Numbered from the stretch's first letter, positions 14,950-23,915 are shown. The stretch: DNA of 43,908 bases from Candidatus Symbiothrix sp. (GCA_031261295.1 JAISKT010000253.1:1-43908), one strand, 5' to 3'. Notes: generated from the sequence alone by a model not told the origin. Program-made: numbers and translations.

Positions 14950-15152
14950 TGCCTCCAAGTCCCTATGAAGCGGTTATTTAAAATGAAAAACGTGGGACTC
15001 ATAACTTTATTCGCCTTAGAGGTTATCGACTACCCATGTATGCAAATAAGTTAATCCCACGATTCTACGTGAGTGTTTACTAACTTACTCTTGCATACAT
15101 TGAAATTGTCGATATTTCTAAGGCAAGAATAAAAGCTAACGCTTTTTCTTTT
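14950..15152 (+). ncRNA. candidate structured noncoding RNA, rod-shaped (6S-like?)
   Basis: The region has no coding frame but many nested complementary segments. A long rod forms from TTTATTC/GAATAAA (15006-15012 with 15127-15133), GCCTTAG/CTAAGGC (15013-15019 with 15118-15124), TATCGAC/GTCGATA (15024-15030 with 15108-15114), TGTATGCAA/TTGCATACA (15037-15045 with 15091-15099), TAAGTTA/TAACTTA (15047-15053 with 15081-15087) and CACG/CGTG (15058-15061 with 15068-15071). A 5' hairpin forms from AGTCCC/GGGACT (14958-14963 with 14994-14999). A terminator, AAAAGC-TAAC-GCTTTT plus T-run, follows at 15131-15150. The rod with internal loops recalls 6S RNA, but I cannot confirm the family; tmRNA is excluded. 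Ends are approximate. Confidence 0.6.
15131..15152 (+). terminator. intrinsic terminator of the candidate ncRNA
   Basis: AAAAGC (15131-15136), loop TAAC and GCTTTT (15141-15146) are followed by T-rich sequence. The left arm partly overlaps the outermost helix of the rod. Confidence 0.6.
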
Positions 15153-15335
15153 AATGAATTATGTCTTTATAAACTGTTTTCTATTTTGTTATAAAAGCTT
15201 TTTTCGTTTATTTAATTGGCAAAAATAATATCTTTTTTTATATAAACCAAGGAATTATCAAAATTTAACGAACCGCAGATCCCTTTGGAAGTTCAAATAG
15301 TAAATTAGTATTTCCATGACCTAATAATTATTTTC

Positions 15336-15437
15336 TTAGTTTATACGCTAAACTTTTAGTTAAAACAGGAAAAGTTTAGTTTATAAAAGAAACTTTTGTA
15401 TCTTTGCATAAATATTTATCGTATAAACTAAACTTTT
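15336..15437 (+). promoter_or_regulatory. promoter with repeated operator-like boxes upstream of the AAA ATPase
   Basis: TATCTTTG (15399-15406) with TTTA 20 nt upstream (15375-15378) forms a Bacteroidota-type promoter. It is flanked by a perfect 16-bp inverted repeat: AAAAGTTTAGTTTATA at 15370-15385 and its complement at 15422-15437, which touches the ATG at 15438. TTAGTTTATA also occurs at 15336-15345, and CTAAACTTTT at 15348-15357. Each half-motif is thus present three times. The right arm lies in the leader and covers the ribosome-binding region. Confidence 0.7.
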
Positions 15438-16643
15438 ATGCAGGAAGATGTGATTGTTCGCAGTAAATATGATAACAAGATCGCTCCGTTTGTTGGAAAA
15501 CAACTGATTAAAGTATTAACCGGCCAGCGCCGTGTGGGGAAAAGTTATATACTGAAACAGATCGTTTTAGATATAAAAAAAGCAGATATTTCAGCCAATA
15601 TTCTCTATATAAATAAGGAAGACATGCTGTTTGATAGGATTAAAACAGCTTCCGATTTGAACGAATATGTGCTTGAAAATACGAAAGAGGGAGTAAAAAA
15701 CTACGTTTTTATTGATGAAATTCAGGAAATTGCACAGTTTGAAAAAGCCATGCGCAGTCTGTTATTGAATCCGGTTTATGATTTGTATTGCACAGGAAGT
15801 AATGCCAATATGTTGTCGGGAGAGCTATCTACCTTTTTGAGTGGAAGATACATCGAAATTCCTGTGTATAGCTTGTCATATAATGAATTTCTCCTTTTTC
15901 ATCAATTGGAGAGTAGCAATCTTTCGCTCATGTTATATCTCAAATACGGAGGTTTACCCTATCTAAAACATCTTGAATTGAAAGATGAAATTGTATATGA
16001 TTACCTGAAAGGGGTTTACAATACAGTCATTTACAGGGATGTAATTATGCGCAATGACATACGGAATACCGCCTTTTTGGAAAATCTGGTGCTTTTTTTA
16101 GCGGATAATATCGGCCATCTTTTTTCGGCAAAAAAGATTAGTGATTATTTAAAAACGCAACAGGTCAACATTGCGACAACACAAATTATCAACTACTTAA
16201 ATCATTTGTTTAACGCTTTTCTTATTTACAAAGTGAGGCGCATGGATATTGTCGGGAAAAAGATTTTTGAGATAGGTGAAAAATTTTATTTTGAAGACTT
16301 GGGACTTCGCAATGCTATTTTTGACTATAAGCAATCCGATATTGGGAAAATAATAGAAAATGCAGTCTATAACCATTTGTTATACAATGATTATGAAGTT
16401 AAAGTTGGTCAGGTAGGCGCTTATGAAATTGATTTTGTCGGCAAGCGGAAAGGTGAATATATTTATGTTCAGGTTTGTTACTTGCTTCAGGAGCAAGCGA
16501 CTATTGACCGGGAATTTGGCAACTTGGAGAAAATCAACGACAATTATCCCAAAATGGTGGTTTCGATGGATGAATTTGCCGGAAATACGCGCAATGGCAT
16601 CCAACACATTTATTTGCGGGATTTTTTGGAAATGGAGTTATAG
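15438..16643 (+). CDS. AAA-family ATPase with DUF4143 domain
   Basis: The 401-residue protein has an N-terminal AAA_14 domain with Walker A (GQRRVGKS, 29-36), Walker B (FIDEIQE, 91-97) and a sensor-type CTGSNANMLSGELSTFLSGR (118-137). A C-terminal DUF4143 domain follows, with the nuclease-fold-like EIDFVGKRKGEYIYVQVCYL motif (E-D-F...E/Q-V). The family is widespread and variable in Bacteroidota and archaea; its cellular role is unknown. The ATG directly follows a repeat-rich promoter. It stands alone between a noncoding region and murF-alr, as expected for an accessory gene. A truncated relative lies at 26025-26999. Confidence 0.9.
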   Translation: MQEDVIVRSKYDNKIAPFVGKQLIKVLTGQRRVGKSYILKQIVLDIKKADISANILYINKEDMLFDRIKTASDLNEYVLENTKEGVKNYVFIDEIQEIAQFEKAMRSLLLNPVYDLYCTGSNANMLSGELSTFLSGRYIEIPVYSLSYNEFLLFHQLESSNLSLMLYLKYGGLPYLKHLELKDEIVYDYLKGVYNTVIYRDVIMRNDIRNTAFLENLVLFLADNIGHLFSAKKISDYLKTQQVNIATTQIINYLNHLFNAFLIYKVRRMDIVGKKIFEIGEKFYFEDLGLRNAIFDYKQSDIGKIIENAVYNHLLYNDYEVKVGQVGAYEIDFVGKRKGEYIYVQVCYLLQEQATIDREFGNLEKINDNYPKMVVSMDEFAGNTRNGIQHIYLRDFLEMEL

Positions 16644-16662
16644 AAGTTCGCTTAAAATTGAC

Positions 16663-16670
16663 TACATTTG
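16663..16670 (+). promoter_or_regulatory. -7 promoter box for murF-alr
   Basis: TACATTTG matches TAnnTTTG and lies 28 bp before the ATG at 16699. The upstream element is not clear. Confidence 0.45.
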
Positions 16671-16698
16671 TACTTCCTAATCATTCTTGATTTTAAGT

Positions 16699-19164
16699 AT
16701 GAAACAATCTATTCTTGATATTGCCCGGGTAATTGATGCGCAACCGTCCTCTTGGCAGGATGTGGATATTCAGATATTGTTGACGGACAGCCGTTCTTTG
16801 TCGGAACCGGCTGTGACTCTGTTCTTTGCTTTGTGTACCGAACACAACGACGGGCACCGTTATATCCTTGATTTGTACGAAAAAGGCGTACGCAATTTTG
16901 TCGTTCAACACGATTTTACTGGTCAAGACCGGATTCCCGAAGCCAATTGCCTTTGGGTAAAAGATACGCTGGGGGCTTTGCAGGAACTGGCGGCATCGCA
17001 TCGCAAACAATTTGCTATTCCCATCATCGGGATTACCGGAAGTAATGGCAAAACCATTGTGAAAGAATGGCTTTACCAATTGCTTCACGATACTTTTTCC
17101 ATTGTCCGTTCGCCCCGGAGTTACAATTCCCAAACGGGCGTTCCGCTTTCCGTCTGGCAGTTGAATGAACAAACCCAATTAGGAATTTTCGAAGCGGGTA
17201 TTTCTTTACCCAAAGAAATGGAACGGCTGGAATCCATTATACTGCCTACGGTTGGCATTTTTACTACTATTGGCGAAGCTCATCAGGAAAATTTCTTTTC
17301 ACAGGAAGAAAAATGTTTGGAAAAACTCACTTTATTTGAATCGGCAGAGAAAATTATCTACAACGAAGACCAAATGCTGGTGAAATACTGCATGGAAAAG
17401 AAAGGTTTTTTGAATAAAACATTCTCCTGGTCAACGAAAAACGAAGAGGCTCCGCTTTTCATATCCAAAATAGAAAAAGAAATCGACCATACGGTTATTA
17501 GTGGAAAGTGGAAAATGGAAAGTGGAAAATGGAAAATTCCTTTCACCGATGATGCTTCGATTGAGGATGCCATTCATTGTCTGGCGCTTATCCTTTATTT
17601 GGCTCCCGATTTGACGGATTTGTCCATGCGGTTTGAAAAATTAGACCCTGTGGCCATGCGGTTGGATGTAAGCAAGGGTGTCAATGGAAATATTCTTATC
17701 AACGATACATACAATTCGGATATCAATTCTTTGTCGATTGCGCTGGATTTTATGGCGCGCCGTTCGGTGGATAACCAGTTGAAGCGGGTTTTGATACTTT
17801 CCGATATCCTCCAGTCGGGAATGGTTCCGGCGGCTTTTTACCGTAAAGTAGCGGAACTGGTACATCAAAAGCAAGTGCAGCATATTGTTGGAATCGGCCC
17901 CAATCTGATGTCTCATTCCAATCTTTTCAGTATGGATAAGGATTTTTATCCTACAACGGAAAGTTTCTTAGATTCAGGTATTTGGCGAAAATTGAAAGAT
18001 TCTATCATCCTGATTAAAGGTTCCCGGAAATCACGGTTTGAACGGATTTCCGAACAATTGGAGGAAAAAGTTCACCAAACCGTTTTGGAAGTTAATTTGG
18101 ATGCGGTGATTTACAACCTTAAATATTTTCGTTCAAAATTAAAGTCAAGTACCAAAGTCATTTGTATGGTAAAAGCCTTTGGCTACGGAGTCGGTTCATA
18201 CGAGTTGGCCAAAACCTTGCAGGAACGCGGCGCCGATTATCTTGCGGTGGCTTTGGCTGACGAAGGAGCCGAATTGCGGCGCGAAGGAATTACGATGCCT
18301 ATCATGGTGATGAATCCGGAAGAACATGCTTTCAATACTTTATTTGAATACAATCTGGAACCGGAAATTTACAATTTGAATATGCTGGATGCCATTATTC
18401 GCGAGACCGAACGCCGCGGGATTCTCCGTTATCCGATTCATATTAAATTGGATACGGGAATGCATCGTTTGGGTTTTGATGCACGGGATATTCCGGTAGT
18501 GGCCGAAAAATTGAATGTACAAACCGGCGTGGTGGTCAAATCGGTCTTTTCCCATTTGGCCGGAAGCGATTCGCCGTTGTTGGATGATTATACGCAAACG
18601 CAAATTGAGCTATTTACCCAAACTTCCAATCAATTGGAAAAATTATTGGCTTATCCGGTGATGCGTCATTTGTTAAATTCGGCCGGAATCGAACGTTTTC
18701 CACAAGCCCAATTTGACATGGTTCGCTTGGGAATCGGCTTGTATGGCATTTCAGTTGTGGATGAAAAGGTGTTGAAACCGGTAGCTTCCCTCAAAACAAG
18801 GATATTGCAAATCCGGGAAGTCAAAAAAGGCGAAACGGTCGGATACAGCCGCAAAGGAATCGTGACGCGGGATTCCCAAATTGCCTGCCTGCCTATCGGT
18901 TATGCCGACGGATTGGACCGCCGCTTGGGAAACGGCAACGGAAAAGCGCTCATCAACGGCGTTTTATGCCCGACAACCGGTACTATTTGCATGGACATTT
19001 GCATGGTCGATATTACGGATGCCAAAGCGGAAGAAGGAGACGAAGCCATCATCTTTGGAGAACAAATCACTATCAGTGAATTAGCGGATCAATTACAAAC
19101 CATTCCTTATGAAATACTGACGTCTATTTCGCCGCGCGTAAAACGGATTTATTATAAAGAATAA
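16699..19164 (+). CDS. bifunctional MurF (UDP-MurNAc-tripeptide:D-Ala-D-Ala ligase) / alanine racemase
   Basis: The 821-residue fusion joins two peptidoglycan-precursor activities. The first part (about 1-455) is a Mur ligase with the ATP-binding loop GITGSNGKTIVKEW (Lys118) and later NDTYNSDINSL and KGSRKSRFE. The second part (about 460-821) is a fold-III alanine racemase with the pyridoxal-phosphate Lys492 in CMVKAFGYGVGSYEL, HIKLDTGMHRLGF, and the catalytic Tyr in ETVGYSRKG. The racemase makes D-Ala that the ligase uses as D-Ala-D-Ala. This fusion is known in Bacteroidetes. I use ATG 16699 rather than the upstream TTG. A heptamer repeat (17501-17535) is embedded in the MurF part at residues 268-279. 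Confidence 0.95.
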   Translation: MKQSILDIARVIDAQPSSWQDVDIQILLTDSRSLSEPAVTLFFALCTEHNDGHRYILDLYEKGVRNFVVQHDFTGQDRIPEANCLWVKDTLGALQELAASHRKQFAIPIIGITGSNGKTIVKEWLYQLLHDTFSIVRSPRSYNSQTGVPLSVWQLNEQTQLGIFEAGISLPKEMERLESIILPTVGIFTTIGEAHQENFFSQEEKCLEKLTLFESAEKIIYNEDQMLVKYCMEKKGFLNKTFSWSTKNEEAPLFISKIEKEIDHTVISGKWKMESGKWKIPFTDDASIEDAIHCLALILYLAPDLTDLSMRFEKLDPVAMRLDVSKGVNGNILINDTYNSDINSLSIALDFMARRSVDNQLKRVLILSDILQSGMVPAAFYRKVAELVHQKQVQHIVGIGPNLMSHSNLFSMDKDFYPTTESFLDSGIWRKLKDSIILIKGSRKSRFERISEQLEEKVHQTVLEVNLDAVIYNLKYFRSKLKSSTKVICMVKAFGYGVGSYELAKTLQERGADYLAVALADEGAELRREGITMPIMVMNPEEHAFNTLFEYNLEPEIYNLNMLDAIIRETERRGILRYPIHIKLDTGMHRLGFDARDIPVVAEKLNVQTGVVVKSVFSHLAGSDSPLLDDYTQTQIELFTQTSNQLEKLLAYPVMRHLLNSAGIERFPQAQFDMVRLGIGLYGISVVDEKVLKPVASLKTRILQIREVKKGETVGYSRKGIVTRDSQIACLPIGYADGLDRRLGNGNGKALINGVLCPTTGTICMDICMVDITDAKAEEGDEAIIFGEQITISELADQLQTIPYEILTSISPRVKRIYYKE
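17501..17535 (+). repeat. in-frame heptamer array inside murF
   Basis: Five 7-bp units in a row: GTGGAAA, GTGGAAA, ATGGAAA, GTGGAAA, ATGGAAA. They encode SGKWKMESGKWK within the MurF part. Unit length equals that of the intergenic arrays at 5769 and 24384. Confidence 0.85.
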
Positions 19165-19193
19165 TGAGATAATACATTGACACATTTAACAAT

Positions 19194-20717
19194 ATGAAAA
19201 AAATCAAAGTATTTATTAGTAGTGTCCAATCGGAATTTGCTGAAGAACGGCAAATCCTTTCGGATTATTTGACCTCCGATGCTTTACTTGGAAGATTTTT
19301 TGAGCCTTTCCTATTTGAAAATTTGCCGGCCGTCAATCAGTCTATATTCCGTACGTATCTGACTGAAGTAGAGCATTGTGACGTTTATATTGGATTATTC
19401 GGTAAAGAATACGGATATGAAGATAAAGAAGGTATTTCTCCCACCGAAAGAGAGTTTGACCACGCTTGTTTGTATCACAAAGTTCGGTTGATTTTTATTA
19501 GCAGGCACGATTCGAAAGAAAGAAATCCGAAAGAACTGAATTTGATTCAAAAAGCCGAACAAGTGATTGTCCGGAAAGCATTTTCATCTGTATTTGAATT
19601 GAAATCATCGGTTTATGCCTCTTTGATTCATTATTTGGAAGAAAAAGAATACATCCGAACTCTTCCTTTTGATGCGACATTGAACCGGAAAGCGACGATG
19701 GATGATTTGGACGTTCAAAAGATAGAAAACTTTGTCAAATTGGCTAATCAAAGGAGAGATTTCCCGTTGTCTATTGAATCTTCGCCGGATGCAATCTTAA
19801 CACATTTGAATTTATTGCAGGAAAATCGGATTACCAATGCCGCTATTCTCCTGTTCGGAAAACAGCCTCAGCGTTTTTTTATTACATCTGAGGTAAAATG
19901 CGCTCATTTCCACGGAAGGGATATAACCAAACCCATTCCTTCCTATCAGGTTTACAAAGGAGATGTATTTCAATTGGTTGACCAAGCGGTCGATTTTGTC
20001 CTTTCCAAAATTGATGTAGAAACAGGAACGCGCGACAAAAGTAATGCTGTGGAAGTAAAATATGAGATTCCACGGGGTGTGGTTACGGAAGCGATTGTAA
20101 ATGCGATTGCGCATAGGGATTATACCAGCAATGCGAGTGTGCAAGTGATGCTTTTCAAAGACCGCCTTGAAGTTTGGAATCCGGGGTATTTGCCTTATGG
20201 CCTGACACCGGCCAAATTGCGGAAACCTCATAATTCGATTCCGGCCAATCCCATGCTGGCCGAACCAATGTATTTGGCCGGTTATATTGAACGAATGGGG
20301 ACCGGCACCGGTGATATTATTCGCTTAAGTAAAGAAGCGGGACTACCCAAAGAACCGGAATTTGTTCAAGAAGAATTTTTCAGGACAATTATTTGGCGGA
20401 AAGAAAAAAATGAACCTACCGGACAAGTGGACAACCCGACAAGTAACCCGACAAGTAACCCGACAAGTATTTCAGAAGAAATGGAGTTTATAGGAAAAGT
20501 ACTTCTTGTCGTGAATGGAGAAGTGAAAAGGTCTGAAATACAAGAAGCTCTTGGATTAAAAGATAGAGAGAATTTTGCGGATAATTATTTGAATCCTTCT
20601 TTGCAAAAAGGATATATTGAAATGATTTATCCGGAAAATCCGAAACATCGTCACCAGCGTTATCGTTTGACGAAAAAAGGATTGGAATTACTATCTCAAT
20701 TAAACAAAGAACGTTGA
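19194..20717 (+). CDS. DUF4062 - GHKL-type ATPase fusion protein with winged-helix tail
   Basis: This is a 507-residue protein. Residues 1-90 are a DUF4062 domain (KKIKVFISSVQSEFAEERQI, then CDVYIGLFGKEYGYEDKEGI and SPTEREFDHA), a fold related to TIR-like and nucleoside-processing domains. Residues about 165-400 match the ATP-binding part of AlbA_2/RecG-like regulators: ITNAAILLFGKQPQRFF, an N-box EAIVNAIAHRDYTS, and YIERMGTGTGDIIRL. A linker with repeats (TGQVDNPTSNPTSNPTS, about 408-424) leads to a winged-helix-like C-terminus (KRSEIQEALGLKDRENF to RYRLTKKGLELL). DUF4062 sits where the AlbA_2 domain usually lies. Regulatory or defence roles are possible; none is shown. Confidence 0.85.
   Translation: MKKIKVFISSVQSEFAEERQILSDYLTSDALLGRFFEPFLFENLPAVNQSIFRTYLTEVEHCDVYIGLFGKEYGYEDKEGISPTEREFDHACLYHKVRLIFISRHDSKERNPKELNLIQKAEQVIVRKAFSSVFELKSSVYASLIHYLEEKEYIRTLPFDATLNRKATMDDLDVQKIENFVKLANQRRDFPLSIESSPDAILTHLNLLQENRITNAAILLFGKQPQRFFITSEVKCAHFHGRDITKPIPSYQVYKGDVFQLVDQAVDFVLSKIDVETGTRDKSNAVEVKYEIPRGVVTEAIVNAIAHRDYTSNASVQVMLFKDRLEVWNPGYLPYGLTPAKLRKPHNSIPANPMLAEPMYLAGYIERMGTGTGDIIRLSKEAGLPKEPEFVQEEFFRTIIWRKEKNEPTGQVDNPTSNPTSNPTSISEEMEFIGKVLLVVNGEVKRSEIQEALGLKDRENFADNYLNPSLQKGYIEMIYPENPKHRHQRYRLTKKGLELLSQLNKER
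20435..20470 (+). repeat. 12-bp tandem repeat encoding an Asn-Pro-Thr-Ser linker
   Basis: CCCGACAAGTAA occurs at 20435-20446 and 20447-20458, and once more with one change at 20459-20470. A degenerate unit at 20419-20430 precedes it. Unit length keeps the frame. Confidence 0.9.
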
Positions 20718-20749
20718 ACAACAGTTATATATATTAATACACTTGCAAA

Positions 20750-21634
20750 ATGAAAGCAATTCAAACGATTCTATTATTTAGTCTATTCTCTGTCACGGGC
20801 GTTTTTGCCCAACAGCCGGATAATGATTTTCCGAAAGACGAACAGATTGTGAGAGGCTACTTTAACTCTTTGCTTCCTGCTCCCGAAGATACTGTTCAAT
20901 CCAATTATTCTCCGGATGAACTGATGCTGAAAGCGGCGTTTTTTCTTTTGAAGACTCCCTATGTAGCACAAACATTGGAGGGAAATGCGGAGGAAGAATT
21001 GGTCGTTAATCTGCACGAATTGGATTGTATGACTTTTGTAGAGAATTGTTTAGCCTTGAGCCGGGCGGCGCAATATCCTTTTCCCGATTCCGATTATTTT
21101 GTCCGCCAATTGAAATACATCCGTTACCGGAGCGGGATTATTCACGGATATACTTCCCGTTTGCACTATACTACCGATTGGATTGCTGATAATGTGGGCA
21201 AAGGAACAATTGAAGATATTACCTACGCTTTGGGCGGGAAACGGTTTCAACCGCATCTGGGATTTATGTCTTCTCATCCGGATTTGTATCCGGGGTTGAG
21301 CGAAAATTCGCAGGATGTGGAAGTGATGATTTCCATTGAACGAGCCATCAATCAGCGGAATACCTACTATTATATTCCTCAGAATGAAATCAATGACAAG
21401 CAAGCGCTGATTAAAAGCGGCGATATTATTTGTTTCACAACCAATCTTCCCGGATTGGATATTTCCCATTTGGGAATTGCCTGTTGGAACAAAGGACAAT
21501 TGAGCTTTATCCATGCTTCCAGCAAATACAAAAAGGTAATAATCAATCCCGAATCATTGGCGGATTATTGCGGGACGATTAAAGGCAATACCGGGATAAT
21601 GGTGCTGCGGCCTTTGTCTGTTAATAGTAAATAA
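20750..21634 (+). CDS. exported DUF1460 protein (NlpC/P60-like amidase/peptidase fold)
   Basis: The 294-residue protein has a signal peptide (about 1-20, SVTGVFAQQ). The DUF1460 core contains ELDCMTFVENCLALSRA, with the presumed nucleophile Cys in the DCMTFVEN motif, and later GDIICFTTNLPGLDISHLGI, with the presumed catalytic His (ISHLGI). Structures of this family from Bacteroides show an NlpC/P60-like fold, and a cell-wall peptide or N-acylated substrate is presumed. It lies 32 bp after the DUF4062 gene and before hisC, which has its own promoter. Activity is inferred from the family, not shown. Confidence 0.87.
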   Translation: MKAIQTILLFSLFSVTGVFAQQPDNDFPKDEQIVRGYFNSLLPAPEDTVQSNYSPDELMLKAAFFLLKTPYVAQTLEGNAEEELVVNLHELDCMTFVENCLALSRAAQYPFPDSDYFVRQLKYIRYRSGIIHGYTSRLHYTTDWIADNVGKGTIEDITYALGGKRFQPHLGFMSSHPDLYPGLSENSQDVEVMISIERAINQRNTYYYIPQNEINDKQALIKSGDIICFTTNLPGLDISHLGIACWNKGQLSFIHASSKYKKVIINPESLADYCGTIKGNTGIMVLRPLSVNSK

Positions 21635-21656
21635 AATCAAAAAATTGTATATCAAA

Positions 21657-21688
21657 TTTGCTTGTTCCGGTTGAATAACGTAATTTTG
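21657..21688 (+). promoter_or_regulatory. hisC-hisB promoter, Bacteroidota type
   Basis: TTTG (21657-21660), a 20-nt spacer and TAATTTTG (21681-21688) match the -33/-7 consensus fully. The ATG of hisC follows at 21713 with a short leader, so no long attenuator fits here. Confidence 0.75.
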
Positions 21689-21712
21689 TGGGCAAAAATA
21701 AAACAATTTGAT

Positions 21713-22747
21713 ATGATACATTTGGAACAATTTGTTAGACCAAACATTTGGAAACTCAAGCCTTATTCTTGTGCAAGGGATGAATTCAAAGGCGAGGCCT
21801 CCGTTTATTTGGATGCCAATGAAAGTCCTTACAATCAACCCTATAATCGCTATCCCGATCCTTTGCAGGTATCCCTTAAAGAGAAAATCGCCCAAATCAA
21901 AAAGGTGTCTCCTTCTCAAATTATGATTGGCAATGGCAGCGACGAACCGATTGATTTGGTCTTCCGTATTTTCTGTGAGCCGAAAATGGACAATGTGGTA
22001 ACCATCGAACCCACCTATGGCATGTACAAGGTGGCTGCCGATATAAATAACATTGAATACCGCCCCGTTTTATTGGATGCAGATTTTCAATTGAATGCCG
22101 GTAAACTTCTGGCTGCAACGGATGAACATACGAAGGTGATTTTCCTTTGTTCGCCCAATAATCCGTCAGGAAATTTGTTGAAACGGACGGAAATGCAAAA
22201 GGTGCTGGAAACTTTCCCCGGAATCGTGGTCATTGACGAGGCGTATATTGATTTTTCAAGCGAACCCTCCTGGTTGAATGATTTGGATAAATACCCGAAT
22301 CTGATTGTTCTTCATACCTTTTCAAAGGCATGGGGATTGGCTTCCATGCGTTGCGGCCTGGCTTTTGCTTCCGAAGAAATAATCGGTTTTTTCAATAAAG
22401 TAAAATATCCTTATAATATTAGCGAACTCACCCAACGCTACGTCAGTGAACAATTGTTTGAGAAAGATGCAATTAAAAACCGGTGGGTTGAACTGATTTT
22501 AGGAGAAAAGCAACCGTTTATCAATGAATTAAATACATTGGATTTAGTTGAAAAAATCTATCCTTCGGATGCTAATTTTCTTTTAGTCAAAGTAAAAAAT
22601 GCCGATAAAGTCTATAAATGGTTAGTTGAAAAAGGAATCATAGTTCGTAATCGCAACAATATTTCGCTTTGTAACAATTGTTTACGGATTACAATCGGCA
22701 CAAAAGAAGAAAACAAAGCTTTAATCAACGCATTAAAATTAATATGA
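21713..22747 (+). CDS. hisC: histidinol-phosphate aminotransferase
   Basis: HisC transfers the amino group of glutamate to imidazole-acetol phosphate to give histidinol phosphate, using pyridoxal phosphate. The 344-residue protein has the family layout: [19 protein letters not shown] near the start, [45 protein letters not shown] and [20 protein letters not shown], with the PLP Lys in the SKAWG motif. I start at ATG 21713 ([18 protein letters not shown]); the frame is open upstream but would overlap the promoter. Its stop overlaps the hisB start (ATGA), indicating translational coupling. Confidence 0.95.
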   Translation: MIHLEQFVRPNIWKLKPYSCARDEFKGEASVYLDANESPYNQPYNRYPDPLQVSLKEKIAQIKKVSPSQIMIGNGSDEPIDLVFRIFCEPKMDNVVTIEPTYGMYKVAADINNIEYRPVLLDADFQLNAGKLLAATDEHTKVIFLCSPNNPSGNLLKRTEMQKVLETFPGIVVIDEAYIDFSSEPSWLNDLDKYPNLIVLHTFSKAWGLASMRCGLAFASEEIIGFFNKVKYPYNISELTQRYVSEQLFEKDAIKNRWVELILGEKQPFINELNTLDLVEKIYPSDANFLLVKVKNADKVYKWLVEKGIIVRNRNNISLCNNCLRITIGTKEENKALINALKLI

Positions 22748-23865
22748 AAAAAAGAGCATTATTTATTGATCGAGACGGAACGCTGATTGTGGAGCCTCCC
22801 GTTACTTTTCAGGTGGACAATCTGGAGCAATTGGAGTTTCTTCCCGGGGTGATCCGCAATTTATATTATATCCGTAAAAAATTGGATTTTGAATTGGTAA
22901 TCGTTACGAACCAGGATGGTTTGGGAACTCCCGTTCATCCGCAAGAGAATTTTGATATTGTTCAAGGGAAAATGCTGGCTGTTTTCAGAAATGAAGGCAT
23001 CCTGTTCGATAATATTCTGATAGACAAATCGTTTCCGGAAGATAAACTCCCTACCCGTAAACCCGGAACGGCTTTGCTTACGCAATACTTAAATGGTGAC
23101 TATGATTTGGAAAATTCGTATGTAATCGGCGACCGTTTGACGGATGTGGAATTGGCTAAAAACCTGGGATGCAAGGCAATTCTCCTGGACAAAGAAAATC
23201 TTTTGGAAGACCGGCCGGAATTAAAACCGTATTGTGTGTTAACTACTGCCGGTTGGGACCAAATAGTTGAATTTCTTATCTCCAAAGAGCGGAAAGCCAT
23301 TGTTCAACGGACAACAAAAGAAACCGATATTTACATCGAAGTCAATTTGGATGGGACCGGAAAAACGGATATTTCCACCGGATTGCACTTTTTCGACCAT
23401 ATATTAGAGCAAATCGGTAAACATTCCGGTATAGATTTGGTTATTAAGGTGAAAGGTGATTTGCATGTGGATGAACATCATACGATAGAGGACACAGGTA
23501 TTGCTTTGGGTGAAGCTTTGTTACACGCTTTGGGCGATAAAAGGGGAATGGAACGATACGGTTTCTGCTTGCCGATGGATGATTGTTTATGTTCGGTAGC
23601 TTTGGATTTCGGCGGGCGGCCGTGGTTAGTTTGGGATGCGGAATTCAACCGGGAAAGGGTAGGGGATGTGCCTACGGAAATGTTTCTTCACTTTTTTAAG
23701 TCGTTGAGTGATGCGGCAAAAATGAACCTGAATATCCGGGCGGAAGGACAAAATGAGCACCATAAAATAGAAGGAATATTCAAAGCTTTTGCCAAAGCAA
23801 TCAAAATGGCTGTTCGCCGGGATGTATTCAATTCGGAATTACCCAGCACAAAAGGCGTATTATAA
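22744..23865 (+). CDS. hisB: bifunctional histidinol-phosphatase / imidazoleglycerol-phosphate dehydratase
   Basis: The 373-residue protein catalyses two steps of histidine synthesis. The N-terminal HAD-type phosphatase (about 1-165) has [15 protein letters not shown] with the nucleophile Asp, [17 protein letters not shown] and [15 protein letters not shown]. The C-terminal dehydratase (about 178-373) has [20 protein letters not shown], the metal-binding [17 protein letters not shown], and [16 protein letters not shown]. The start codon overlaps the hisC stop. hisG and hisD, which often precede hisC in Bacteroidales, are not in this window. Confidence 0.95.
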   Translation: MKKRALFIDRDGTLIVEPPVTFQVDNLEQLEFLPGVIRNLYYIRKKLDFELVIVTNQDGLGTPVHPQENFDIVQGKMLAVFRNEGILFDNILIDKSFPEDKLPTRKPGTALLTQYLNGDYDLENSYVIGDRLTDVELAKNLGCKAILLDKENLLEDRPELKPYCVLTTAGWDQIVEFLISKERKAIVQRTTKETDIYIEVNLDGTGKTDISTGLHFFDHILEQIGKHSGIDLVIKVKGDLHVDEHHTIEDTGIALGEALLHALGDKRGMERYGFCLPMDDCLCSVALDFGGRPWLVWDAEFNRERVGDVPTEMFLHFFKSLSDAAKMNLNIRAEGQNEHHKIEGIFKAFAKAIKMAVRRDVFNSELPSTKGVL

Positions 23866-23876
23866 AAATTAATAAC

Positions 23877-23884
23877 TATATTTG
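23877..23884 (+). promoter_or_regulatory. -7 promoter box for the SPOR lipoprotein gene
   Basis: TATATTTG matches TAnnTTTG and lies 32 bp before the ATG at 23916. No clear upstream TTTG is seen. Confidence 0.45.
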
Positions 23885-23915
23885 TCGGCAAATTCAAACG
23901 TTTAAACATAATATT

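Noticed and set aside
14752-15437. tmRNA or RNase P RNA in the gene-free region
   Set aside because: No tag peptide, no tRNA-like 3' end with CCA, and none of the conserved RNase P RNA core could be seen.
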